Source: JADHUC01 sp964617665
GTDB lineage: Bacteria; Planctomycetota; Planctomycetia; Pirellulales; Pirellulaceae
Length of the DNA stretch: 8,922 nucleotides
NCBI GenBank assembly: GCA_964617665.1
Contig: CAZUAH010000566.1
Coordinates: 1-8,922, forward strand
Direction: 5' to 3'
Numbering within the stretch: position 1 is the stretch's first letter; each line of letters opens with the position of its first letter. Below, piece after piece: positions 1 to 6,306 of this stretch. The notes beneath the pieces were generated by a model. The model was not told where the DNA came from. It searched no databases and saw only the letters and a program-made list of their open reading frames with translations. A program made the position numbers and the translations under genes.

Positions 1-1
1 T

Positions 2-895
2 GTCTTGCGGCTTCCCTTTGGGGCGATAGCACAGGAAATCGAAGAGTTGTTTGGCGAAATCATCCACCGTGGCACGCTGTTTACTTTTGTAAAACACGTC
101 AGCGATGAATACGCAACAACTGAGCGTCTTTTGATGGAACGTATTCGTGAAAGCCCTTTCGTTCATGTAGACGAAACACCGATTAGCATCCGAGGCGTCA
201 ACTACTATGTGTGGGTATTCACTGATTCCAGGCATGTTGCTTTTCGCCTGACGGAGACACGGGAAACAACGGTCGTTAAGGAAGTCCTTGATAACTACGG
301 TGGCGTTCTGATATCCGACTTCTACAGCGGCTACGACTCAGTGACATGCCTTCAGCAAAAGTGCCTCGTCCATTTAGTTCGAGATCTCAACGATGACCTC
401 TGGAAAAATCCGTTCAACGAGGAGTTTGAGTCATTCGTCGGATCAGTACGTGATTTGCTTGTGCCGATATTCGAGGATGTAGGGAGATATGGATTACGAA
501 GGAGGCATCTTCGAAAACACGTCAAACGAGTTGATCGGTTTCGACGGTCGGCACTCGAAGACAGTGGGTGCGGATGTGAAATCACGCTCAAATATCAGAA
601 GCGATTTACACGGTATATGCCGGACCTCTTTCGGTTTCTCGAACACGATGGGATTCCTTGGAACAACAACATGGCTGAACGGGCGATTCGTCATCTCGCC
701 GTGCAAAGAAAGATCTCCGGCTCGTTCTCCGAGAGTGGCGCAACTTCGTATTTGGGGTTGCTTGGAATTGCCCAAACATGCCGTTTTCAAGACAAATCAT
801 TTCTGCGGTTTTTGCTTTCAGAAGAAAAGGACGTTGACAAATACAGGGAGCGCAAGCGTCCTAAGTACTCACGGGTCGTGGGCGGACAGGAGTAA
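2..895 (+). CDS. IS66-family transposase, 5' end cut by window edge
   Basis: This is the DDE transposase that cuts and joins the ends of an IS66-type insertion sequence. The frame is open at the left edge, so the true start lies outside; the TTG at base 5 is probably not a start. Counting residues from base 5, the catalytic acidic residues sit at D56 (VHVDETPI), D105 (LISDFYSGYD) and E225 (NNMAERAIRHLAVQRK). The usual helical insertion lies between the second Asp and the Glu, with a KCLVHLVRDL segment near 119-128. The family is normally about 450-520 residues, so the N-terminal region with the zinc-binding part is missing from view. The C-terminus (FLRFLLSEEKDVDKY and a basic tail) looks complete and ends at TAA 893-895. 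No accessory tnpA or tnpB gene and no terminal inverted repeat is visible. Seen: motifs and stop. Known: family role. Whether it is still active cannot be told. Confidence 0.93.
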   Translation, partial: VLRLPFGAIAQEIEELFGEIIHRGTLFTFVKHVSDEYATTERLLMERIRESPFVHVDETPISIRGVNYYVWVFTDSRHVAFRLTETRETTVVKEVLDNYGGVLISDFYSGYDSVTCLQQKCLVHLVRDLNDDLWKNPFNEEFESFVGSVRDLLVPIFEDVGRYGLRRRHLRKHVKRVDRFRRSALEDSGCGCEITLKYQKRFTRYMPDLFRFLEHDGIPWNNNMAERAIRHLAVQRKISGSFSESGATSYLGLLGIAQTCRFQDKSFLRFLLSEEKDVDKYRERKRPKYSRVVGGQE

Positions 896-934
896 ACAGG
901 AACGCCGAGAGAGTCCACGACAGACGATGCTCGC

Positions 935-1450
935 TCATGGTCTGTCCCGGTCGGCGGGAATGTACGGAATCATGCCCTGACGAAACGCCTTCTCCTGCCA
1001 CACACGGGGCGCATGTCGCAGATCCACCACGAGACCGTTGACCTCGGCCATCCAGACCAGAGGATTGTCGTCGGCCATGCTGGGCAGCGAGTATTCAGGT
1101 TGAAGTGGTATCAAGTCCAAAGTGTCCCGGACGACCTTTGATTTTGCCTGCATGGTCGCCATCGACACGCCGAAACGCCTGGCAATGTCTTCGGATCGCA
1201 TGTGTGGGGAGTTATTGGGATCGGTCAGAAAGTTCACCCAGCCCACGGAATAGACGATACCACAAGCCCAACTTGTAGTTTTCCCACGGTCAACCGGCAC
1301 TTGCTTCTGGCAGGCAGCCACAGCCATCTTGCGGCAAATCTCCTTGTACTCTTCATTCAAGTACTTGTCGCAGAAATCATCTGTCAGATCGATGATCTCG
1401 AACAACCGCTCCCGCAGTTCCATCGGCGTTTCATTTATGCGTTCGTCCAT
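935..1450 (-). CDS. DUF6398-like protein with HTH-like segment
   Basis: A 171-residue soluble protein resembling the DUF6398 family, whose function is unknown. I recall the family pattern rather than having searched it: an N-terminal helix with 'LTDDFCDKYLNEEY' (22-35), then 'WACGIVYSVGWVNFL' (61-75), then a helix-turn-helix-like stretch around 84-110 (RSEDIARRFGVSMATMQAKS), and a conserved tail 'DNPLVWMAEVNG' (128-139) and 'GMIPYIPADR' (159-168). The middle suggests a cyclin/TFIIB-like or sigma-like helical fold that could bind nucleic acid; this is inference. The ATG at 1450 is preferred because a GGGAGA ribosome site (1457-1462) sits six bases upstream. An in-frame GTG at 1495 would add 15 residues but has no such site. 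It lies tail-to-tail with the IS66 gene, 39 bases away, and 143 bases downstream of the membrane-protein gene. Confidence 0.85.
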   Translation of the reverse strand: MDERINETPMELRERLFEIIDLTDDFCDKYLNEEYKEICRKMAVAACQKQVPVDRGKTTSWACGIVYSVGWVNFLTDPNNSPHMRSEDIARRFGVSMATMQAKSKVVRDTLDLIPLQPEYSLPSMADDNPLVWMAEVNGLVVDLRHAPRVWQEKAFRQGMIPYIPADRDRP

Positions 1451-1456
1451 GATGGT

Positions 1457-1462
1457 TCTCCC
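1457..1462 (-). promoter_or_regulatory. Ribosome binding site deciding the DUF6398 start
   Basis: GGGAGA on the minus strand, six bases before the ATG at 1450. It favours this start over the upstream in-frame GTG at 1495, which has no purine-rich sequence before it. Confidence 0.6.
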
Positions 1463-1593
1463 AAACTGTGTCTCAAAAGGGTTCGTCGTAAGCACGTCGC
1501 ATGAAACAATGACGTTCCCTCGGACTCGTTGCGAATCTTGGTTTCTCTGTCCCTGTTTGGGGTCCAGGTATCGCAGATAATTCTAGCCCGCAA

Positions 1594-2031
1594 CTATGCC
1601 TTGAGAACCTCTGTCCGCAACTTCTCGACAATCAGCGGCGAAATCAGCAGCACCAGCATCCCGAACGGCAGCAACCCGCCTTCCGGCACGTTGTAGTCTG
1701 CGGCCAGTCGCTCCCAAGACAAGCCGACGACGAAGCGCCCGAAGAGAACCTCGAAAGCCAGCGCCAGACAGAGCCAGACCGCCCCGACCATCAGCAGGTC
1801 GCTGGTCCGGGATGCGCCGATCCACCGGACGAACGCTAAGGCGATGACCAGGATGATGATTGAGCCGGTGAAGATGCCGATCTGATTCGACCGAAATTCG
1901 CCGACGTGCGGCACCAGGAAGATGCCACGGGCGATGCCATGCAATATCTCAGCCACGATCAGGAGCAGCCAGACGGCGAGGGCCCTGGTGATGATGCCAA
2001 AGCGTGTAAGCGGGCCTCTGCCTCCATGCAT
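1594..2031 (-). CDS. Small four-helix integral membrane protein, function unknown
   Basis: A 145-residue protein with four clear hydrophobic segments at about 13-33, 50-70, 78-98 and 117-134, so almost all of it lies in the cytoplasmic membrane. Charged residues sit in or beside the helices (E28, H31 and R35 near helix 1; E94 at the end of helix 3). The loop before helix 4 has a distinctive 'SWERLAADYNVPEGGLLPFGM' region (105-125). These look like conserved functional positions, but I do not recognise the family or a substrate. The ATG at 2031 has only a weak ribosome site. A strong AGGAGG at 2119-2124 serves an in-frame ATG at 2109, but a TAA at 2077-2079 blocks it from reading into this gene (see separate entry). 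The gene stops at TAG 1594-1596. It may be cotranscribed with the upstream block, 95 bases away, but that is unproven. Confidence 0.75.
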   Translation of the reverse strand: MHGGRGPLTRFGIITRALAVWLLLIVAEILHGIARGIFLVPHVGEFRSNQIGIFTGSIIILVIALAFVRWIGASRTSDLLMVGAVWLCLALAFEVLFGRFVVGLSWERLAADYNVPEGGLLPFGMLVLLISPLIVEKLRTEVLKA

Positions 2032-2076
2032 GATATCGACCGGGCTTCTGCTGGAATTGCGGGGCGTAATACACCA

Positions 2077-2109
2077 TTAAAAACCACGCCACGGCATCGA
2101 CCGACGCAT
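2077..2109 (-). other. Possible ten-codon leader ORF with strong ribosome site
   Basis: Right after the lipoprotein stop codon (2127-2129), the minus strand has AGGAGG (2119-2124) nine bases before an ATG at 2109. That ATG opens a ten-residue frame (MRRSMPWRGF) ending in TAA at 2077-2079. The frame is the same as that of the membrane-protein gene starting at 2031. It could be a short translated leader, a former N-terminus cut off by a nonsense change, or chance. No transcriptional signal supports any of these. Confidence 0.25.
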
Positions 2110-2126
2110 AGCCGCCAGCCTCCTAA

Positions 2127-2312
2127 TCACATATTCGGATCGAAGAGAGGCGGTGGCATGTCGGGTTCCGGCTCGTCCGCATCTGCTCCCTGCGATCCCG
2201 TGGGACTCGTTACGTTAGGACTACCTGAGTCAGGGGAGCGACTACATCCAGTACACAGAAGCATACAGACAACGAAAACGGCAGTGATTTCGGCTAGGCG
2301 TCTCATGGGCAT
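2127..2312 (-). CDS. Small lipoprotein-like exported peptide
   Basis: A 61-residue product with a basic start (MPMRRLAE), a hydrophobic core (about 8-22) and a cysteine at position 23 preceded by LLCTG, which resembles a lipobox although C rather than L, V or I stands at -3. The mature part would be about 39 residues, hydrophilic, acidic and proline-rich (PDSGSP, DEPEPDMPPPLFDP), and probably unstructured at the cell surface or in the periplasm. It starts 17 bases after the nuclease-like gene stops, on the same strand, so it is probably cotranscribed. A second ATG at 2306 is possible, and the ribosome site is weak (ACAGG). No enzymatic motif is visible. By analogy with bacteriocin operons, a tiny lipoprotein after a nuclease gene could be a release or lysis peptide, but an ordinary planctomycete small lipoprotein is at least as likely. 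Confidence 0.6.
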   Translation of the reverse strand: MPMRRLAEITAVFVVCMLLCTGCSRSPDSGSPNVTSPTGSQGADADEPEPDMPPPLFDPNM

Positions 2313-2329
2313 CTACATAACCTGTATCG

Positions 2330-3553
2330 CTAAAGATTCGGTACACCTTGTGCAAGCCACTCCACCTCAAACCGATCACGGACTTTTGCATCGACGGAAT
2401 CATACCAAGCCGTAGCCGCATAACCGGACACGGCCGAGCCACCCATGTAGCCACCGACGCCGCCGACGCAGGCTCCAATAAAGGCTCCGGCAGGGACGGT
2501 GATTTCTGCGTAAGGACCGCCAAGAAGGCCAAGTTGGGCACCCGCCCACGCACCAGCAGATGCCCCAGCAAACGCTCCCGAAATCCCGCCAACTGATGTT
2601 GCATGTCGGATGTTTCTCTGCCGCAGGGAAATCGTGCCTCGTCTATAGGCAAGCTCAGTATCTGCAAGTTCCTTGGCATCTACTGCAAGCGATACGGTCA
2701 TAGCAATGGGTCCAGCCAATTTCACAAGGGCACGTCGCAAGATGACCTTTCGTGAGTGTCTCGTCAATGCCCGACGCAGCGATACTGTACTTCGACTCGT
2801 GTTTGCGACCAGGGCACTTGCATTTTGCTCTGAGACTGTTTTGCCCAGCCATGATGACATCGAAGTACGCTGGATTATATCCAACTCCAATCGAGACTGC
2901 CTCGCCCAGACTCGACTATCGGGTAAACCTCTCTTTTCAATCTGTGAAAGCAATCTTCCTGCCGACTGGGAGTACTTCGGGGTCGCTCCGTTTGCCAAAT
3001 AGCCGTTGATGCTGCCCGTTCGGGGATTGACATGCATCACTTCACCGAATGATTCAAAGCCCCGACCCGAAGCCCTTCGAAATCTAGCCATTTCTGTTGC
3101 GAGTCTTCTGGCCTCGTCATCGCCCCAACGACGCATGGACCTCAAGTTTTCCGACAGCCATTTGGAAGACATCTGCCTCCCGCCGTAGGCTGTCCTTCCC
3201 AGTCTAGGCTTTGTACCTCTGGCTGTCTTTACTTCTACGAACAGTAAATCTCGAATTGCCCCGTTTCTTCCTCGCTTGATAGCGATTCGGTCAATTCCGG
3301 TATTGCCTCCGGCCTTGATTTCATGAATCTCCCCGTACCCCCGAAGCCTCAATGTACGGTCGGCAAAGCTCTCGCCCCATGCCCCCGCTCTGCTTCGCCA
3401 CAAAGCTGGAGTCCGCTGCTCGGCAGGTAGTGACACGGGATGGTTCACGAGACCACCCCGCACGAGTCCGACATTGCGGGCATCTACGTCTTGGGACGGT
3501 AGACAGCACACTGCCAGTTGAACAAGCAGCGATACAAGACCGAACCGCTTCAT
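2330..3553 (-). CDS. Exported PD-(D/E)XK nuclease-like protein with glycine-zipper domain
   Basis: A 407-residue protein. Residues 1-25 form a Sec-type signal (MKRFGLVSLLVQLAVCCLPS, likely cleaved near VDA25). Residues 55-140 fit a restriction-endonuclease fold: GESFADRTLRLRGY (E61), GIDRIAIKR (D88), LLFVEVKT (E107-x-K109) and, after a basic loop, GRQMSSKWL (Q127). The E...D...ExK...Q order and the 'QMS.KW' element match Tox-REase domains of polymorphic toxins. Residues 141-280 are basic and helical. Residues 281-385 carry a hydrophobic segment, 'DAKELADTELAYRRG', then a glycine zipper rich in small residues (about 322-380) that should sit in or cross a membrane. The ATG at 3553 is chosen over the 28-residue upstream extension. 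It overlaps the previous stop as ATGA, has AAAGGA six bases upstream, and begins the signal peptide. Inferred role: exported DNA- or RNA-cleaving effector. The alternative is an envelope-linked housekeeping protein with a degenerate nuclease. Confidence 0.8.
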   Translation of the reverse strand: MKRFGLVSLLVQLAVCCLPSQDVDARNVGLVRGGLVNHPVSLPAEQRTPALWRSRAGAWGESFADRTLRLRGYGEIHEIKAGGNTGIDRIAIKRGRNGAIRDLLFVEVKTARGTKPRLGRTAYGGRQMSSKWLSENLRSMRRWGDDEARRLATEMARFRRASGRGFESFGEVMHVNPRTGSINGYLANGATPKYSQSAGRLLSQIEKRGLPDSRVWARQSRLELDIIQRTSMSSWLGKTVSEQNASALVANTSRSTVSLRRALTRHSRKVILRRALVKLAGPIAMTVSLAVDAKELADTELAYRRGTISLRQRNIRHATSVGGISGAFAGASAGAWAGAQLGLLGGPYAEITVPAGAFIGACVGGVGGYMGGSAVSGYAATAWYDSVDAKVRDRFEVEWLAQGVPNL

Positions 3554-4740
3554 TTTGAGTCCTTTGCGTGGAGTATTCGCATCTTGACGGCCCATACCTT
3601 CTTGTCCTCGTCCAACTCTTCGAACAGTTTTTCCCAAAACTCAGTATAGCGTCGAAGTACGTAAGGTGTCAGATGTTCTTCGCTCGCCTCCGCTAGATAG
3701 CGCACCTTGTCTTCGATGGGCCAGTCCTCCCTGGACTCCAAATCCCGTATAAGCCGCAATACCTGCTGATTATACAACCACGCTTTCGTCCGTTGTAGGA
3801 CGGCAATTTGCTTCTCGATCTGCTTTTCCAAGTCAGCCGATTCAGGGATTTCTGATCTGGCATACGGAGCCAATTCTTGGAGAATCCCAACTCCCACATC
3901 AACTGTGTGACTGATGCGTTTGGCCGCTTCCGGTACCGACTTCACTCCAACCGATTCGGACGCTTTGAGGACTTCATCAACATCTGCAAGCCAAGCATTT
4001 GATCGTTCTCTAACGTCATTAAAAAGCAGACCAAGGCAAGTCTTTTCGACCGAGTCAATTCGTTGCCGCAACTTCGTTTCAGCCGCTGCATATTCTGGTG
4101 GCATGTCACGATCACTTACGATGCTTAGCAGCAAGGCGTCTTCGAGCATCATTCTGGCACGCTCGATTGCAAGGGACCGCATTTCGGCAGAAACGTCCTG
4201 ATTCTCAGCGACGGCCAAGAAGTCGTTCACTTCGGCAAACGGAATGACTTCTGTCGTACTCGACTTGGGCATGGACTTTGCTGCCGCCGTCGAGAATCGC
4301 CTTCGTGCTATCCCGACATCACTGGGGGACTGGAAGTGAATCAGGGACTCACCACGACTTAGAAGGTCATCCGCAAGCATCAACGATTCTTCGTCTTCTG
4401 ATCGATATGCTTGTTCGACAAAATCCAACAGAACGTCGAACAAGCGTGGATCAGATGGACGCAGTCTGGACGAGAGTAAAATCAGATCGTAGGCGTCGAG
4501 GAATTTCTCTTCTTCAAGGTGAGCCGTGGCAAGGCTGATCGCATCGCTGAACTGGTCCTGACTGTCTTCGTCGTTGGGTAATCCGAAACCGCCATTGCCG
4601 CTCGCATTCAAGCTGCCAATCTGTGCTTCGATTTTCTCCAGCCGGGAATTGGTCCTGTTGAATAGGAGCATGCACACCAGCAGAAGAAGCGTAACCGTAG
4701 AGACAATCAGCGACGGTTCTTTTAGTCGGTTCCAGTCCAT
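3550..4740 (-). CDS. Membrane-anchored helical (TPR-like) protein of unknown function
   Basis: A 396-residue protein with one N-terminal transmembrane segment (about 10-27, SLIVSTVTLLLLVCMLLF) and no obvious signal cleavage site. A short coiled-coil-like stretch follows (31-45), then a Gly/Asn/acidic linker (46-63), then a long charged all-helical region. Residues 64-130 have the spacing of TPR-like helix pairs (A..L..EKFLDAYDLILLSSRLRPSDPRL). Residues 170-380 look like extended helical bundles, with no catalytic motif visible. The product is probably anchored in the membrane, with the helical body as a protein-binding scaffold. It is the first gene of the block and its TGA overlaps the ATG of the nuclease-like gene, so the two are made together and may form a complex. 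The ATG at 4740 is used because it directly precedes the membrane anchor; a GTG at 4764 is in frame but has no ribosome site. I do not recognise the family. Confidence 0.75.
   Translation of the reverse strand: MDWNRLKEPSLIVSTVTLLLLVCMLLFNRTNSRLEKIEAQIGSLNASGNGGFGLPNDEDSQDQFSDAISLATAHLEEEKFLDAYDLILLSSRLRPSDPRLFDVLLDFVEQAYRSEDEESLMLADDLLSRGESLIHFQSPSDVGIARRRFSTAAAKSMPKSSTTEVIPFAEVNDFLAVAENQDVSAEMRSLAIERARMMLEDALLLSIVSDRDMPPEYAAAETKLRQRIDSVEKTCLGLLFNDVRERSNAWLADVDEVLKASESVGVKSVPEAAKRISHTVDVGVGILQELAPYARSEIPESADLEKQIEKQIAVLQRTKAWLYNQQVLRLIRDLESREDWPIEDKVRYLAEASEEHLTPYVLRRYTEFWEKLFEELDEDKKVWAVKMRILHAKDSK
3560..3565 (-). promoter_or_regulatory. Ribosome binding site of the nuclease-like gene
   Basis: AAAGGA on the minus strand, six bases before the ATG at 3553 and inside the end of the upstream gene. 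With the ATGA overlap it fixes the start and suggests translational coupling. Confidence 0.65.
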
Positions 4741-5053
4741 GATGCAGCGTCCGGCCTGTTGCACGAGTACGGGGATATGGATGTGCGAATGTCAATTGTC
4801 GATCAGAGGGGAAGTCGTTGTCAATGGCGAGTTCCAGCTTGGGCTACCACCGCACTCATCTGCTGTTCGCAGTGCTGGAGACTGAAACAGCAAGCCCGAC
4901 CAGCACGATGGGTCGGATTTGCTTGTAGAGTTGTGACTCCATGTCGATCACCCAGTTCATCCCTATCAACTTTGGCAGTCTTGTGAGCCCACTTCGCCTC
5001 GTCGTTTTCTGCGACACATCGTGTGTGCCAATTACTGGGCGACTTTCATAGGG
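4741..5053. other. Intergenic region upstream of the three-gene block
   Basis: No convincing gene in 313 bases. It should contain the promoter for the minus-strand block. Two TTGACA hexamers lie on the minus strand at 4819-4824 and 4790-4795, 29 bases apart, but neither has a good -10 box at normal spacing. A 34-codon minus-strand frame (4960 to 4856) encodes a peptide with one hydrophobic segment (KQIRPIVLVGLAVSVSS), faintly like the N-terminus of KdpC; there is no good ribosome site and I do not call it a gene. The lost C-terminal half of the adjacent Tat-signal protein is not found here in the reading frames I followed. Confidence 0.5.
4790..4824 (-). promoter_or_regulatory. Paired TTGACA hexamers, possible promoter region
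   Basis: Two exact sigma-70-like -35 hexamers face the three-gene block, roughly 50 and 80 bases before its first ATG. No matching TATAAT-like box lies 16-18 bases downstream of either, so this is weak evidence and the pair may instead be an operator-type direct repeat. Confidence 0.2.
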
Positions 5054-5947
5054 CTAGTTCTGGACGGACTCAGCAACGATTTTGTAACAGTCCGGTGGAA
5101 CATCCGCAAAGTGGATCTGCAACCCGGCGGTGTAGGCGCAACCTGCGATCCGTTTCAGTTCCCTGGCGACCAGATCAAAATCGGCGGCGAGCTTTTCCGG
5201 TGTCGCGTTCTTGTAGGGAATGGCTGGAAACTCATTTTCCGAATGAAACGCCAGCCGGAGCCAGTGCGCGTTGTCCTCGAATTCGGATTTGTACTTGTCC
5301 GGAAACATCGAGAGCCTGAAATCCCGCTCTGGTGTTGTATTGAAACAATTCAGATTGATTTTCGCTCCGAAATCGCGATGCAACTGGCGAAGTTTCGCCA
5401 GATAGAAACAATCGAAAATGCTTCTGTAGTTCTTCTTGCAGATGTCGCGGAAAAAGAAACTATGATCGTCGATGTAGCAGCGAAACCGTCGATACGAATT
5501 TCTCGCCCAGACAACCCGCGTACGGATTTCCCGGGGCGCTCCGTTGATCGTCGTCCGGGCTTTGATCTCCGTGACCTGGTCATTCAGTAGCGCAGTTCCG
5601 CGAAAGGCACCGTTCTGGATACTCACCGGGATCTTCTGCCCACCGCTCGTGAAGAGTTCAAGTCTCGCACCCGACGGCACGGATCCGGTGACTTGGATTT
5701 TCAGCGCTTTCTTTCCGTCCGGCCCCGTTTCCGTTCCCAAAACGGGAGTGCCGGATTCCGCGTGAATGATGCCGCCGTCGAACGGTTGGGTGAAACAGAA
5801 GTCTCTTGTAGATTCCCCGCCTTTCGCGGTGGCTCCATCTTCGGCAGTGTTCATTGCACGACAAACTCTCTCCAAAGCACCCGCGGTGAGAGCGAGCGCC
5901 CCCAGAAAAGCCCGTCGTGATGTCTGTCCAGAATCTTCCTTTTCCAT
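5054..5947 (-). CDS. Tat-exported polysaccharide-deacetylase-like protein, probably C-terminally truncated
   Basis: A 297-residue protein. The N-terminus has a twin-arginine signal (SRRAFLG at 10-16, then ALALTAGA), so it is predicted to be exported folded. Residues 50-145 form a beta-rich stretch like an immunoglobulin or carbohydrate-binding fold. From about 157 it resembles a deacetylase-like beta/alpha barrel: CYIDDHSFFFRDI (D160, D161), a 'FYLAKLRQLHRDFGAKINLNCF' region (181-202), and LAFHSENEFP (H235). The paired Asp and the His are the likely metal ligands; this is recalled from family patterns, not searched. The protein ends 26 residues after 'CAYTAG', early for a complete barrel, and the reading frames I followed beyond the TAG (5054-5056) show no continuation. 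The ATG at 5947 has AAAGGG nine bases upstream. Truncation suggests a decaying gene; a short natural variant is possible. Confidence 0.6.
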   Translation of the reverse strand: MEKEDSGQTSRRAFLGALALTAGALERVCRAMNTAEDGATAKGGESTRDFCFTQPFDGGIIHAESGTPVLGTETGPDGKKALKIQVTGSVPSGARLELFTSGGQKIPVSIQNGAFRGTALLNDQVTEIKARTTINGAPREIRTRVVWARNSYRRFRCYIDDHSFFFRDICKKNYRSIFDCFYLAKLRQLHRDFGAKINLNCFNTTPERDFRLSMFPDKYKSEFEDNAHWLRLAFHSENEFPAIPYKNATPEKLAADFDLVARELKRIAGCAYTAGLQIHFADVPPDCYKIVAESVQN

Positions 5948-6114
5948 GACAATCAGCCCTTTCTCTCAGTCTGTTCCAGGACCATTCTGATTCCATGAGC
6001 CCACATTCCCATTTGCAGTGAAGCTGAAGCAGTCGACGTTCCCGGCGGAGACTATTGTAGCATCGCGTCTTGCCACCTCGCGAGTCTAGCGTCCGAACAC
6101 ATTTCTTGGCCGAG
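5948..6114. other. Divergent intergenic stretch
   Basis: This lies between the minus-strand Tat-signal gene and the plus-strand remnant. A minus-strand TACAAT (6056-6061) about 110 bases before the Tat gene could be a -10 box but has no recognisable -35 partner. The plus-strand frame of the remnant is open from 6061 without a start codon, so the remnant may extend into this stretch. Nothing else is recognised. Confidence 0.3.
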
Positions 6115-6306
6115 ATGCGTGATTTCTCTACAGACCGGCACATTTGGGCTGAGGCGTCGGGCGGGATATCTCCTCTGTGATCTCGGCGGTATAATGCAGT
6201 TCCCGCATACGCAAGCGCTGACGGGCGCAAGGGATTTGGCGTCCGTGGCCCCCGCCAAACCGCGGCAGCCCTCCAACACCTGCTCACCGAAATGGAACAA
6301 GATTGA
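6115..6306 (+). pseudogene. Broken gene remnant with in-frame TGA, ahead of the MFS gene
   Basis: One plus-strand frame is open from 6061 to the TGA at 6304-6306 apart from a single TGA at 6178-6180. From the ATG at 6115 it reads MRDFSTDRHIWAEASGGISPL, stop, then SRRYNAVPAYASADGRKGFG and on to a C-terminus ending LTEMEQD. The residue mix and codon choice after the stop look like real protein. The final TGA overlaps the TTG start of the MFS gene, as in coupled operons. I do not recognise the family. The simplest reading is the 3' end of a lost upstream gene carrying a nonsense change. Selenocysteine readthrough at the TGA is possible in principle, but no known selenoprotein motif is seen. It may also be chance. 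Confidence 0.35.

Noticed and set aside
1950..2100. Minus-strand frame containing DAVAWFLMVYYAPQFQQ
   Set aside because: It looks protein-like over about 25 residues but has no start with a ribosome site at proper spacing and runs into the membrane-protein gene in another frame; probably chance.
4856..4960. 34-residue minus-strand peptide with a KdpC-like hydrophobic start
   Set aside because: The resemblance is limited to a short membrane segment, there is no good ribosome site, and no kdp genes are present.
6190..6195. Perfect TATAAT upstream of the MFS gene
   Set aside because: No -35 hexamer at 16-18 bases upstream, and it lies within the protein-like remnant; not enough for a promoter call.
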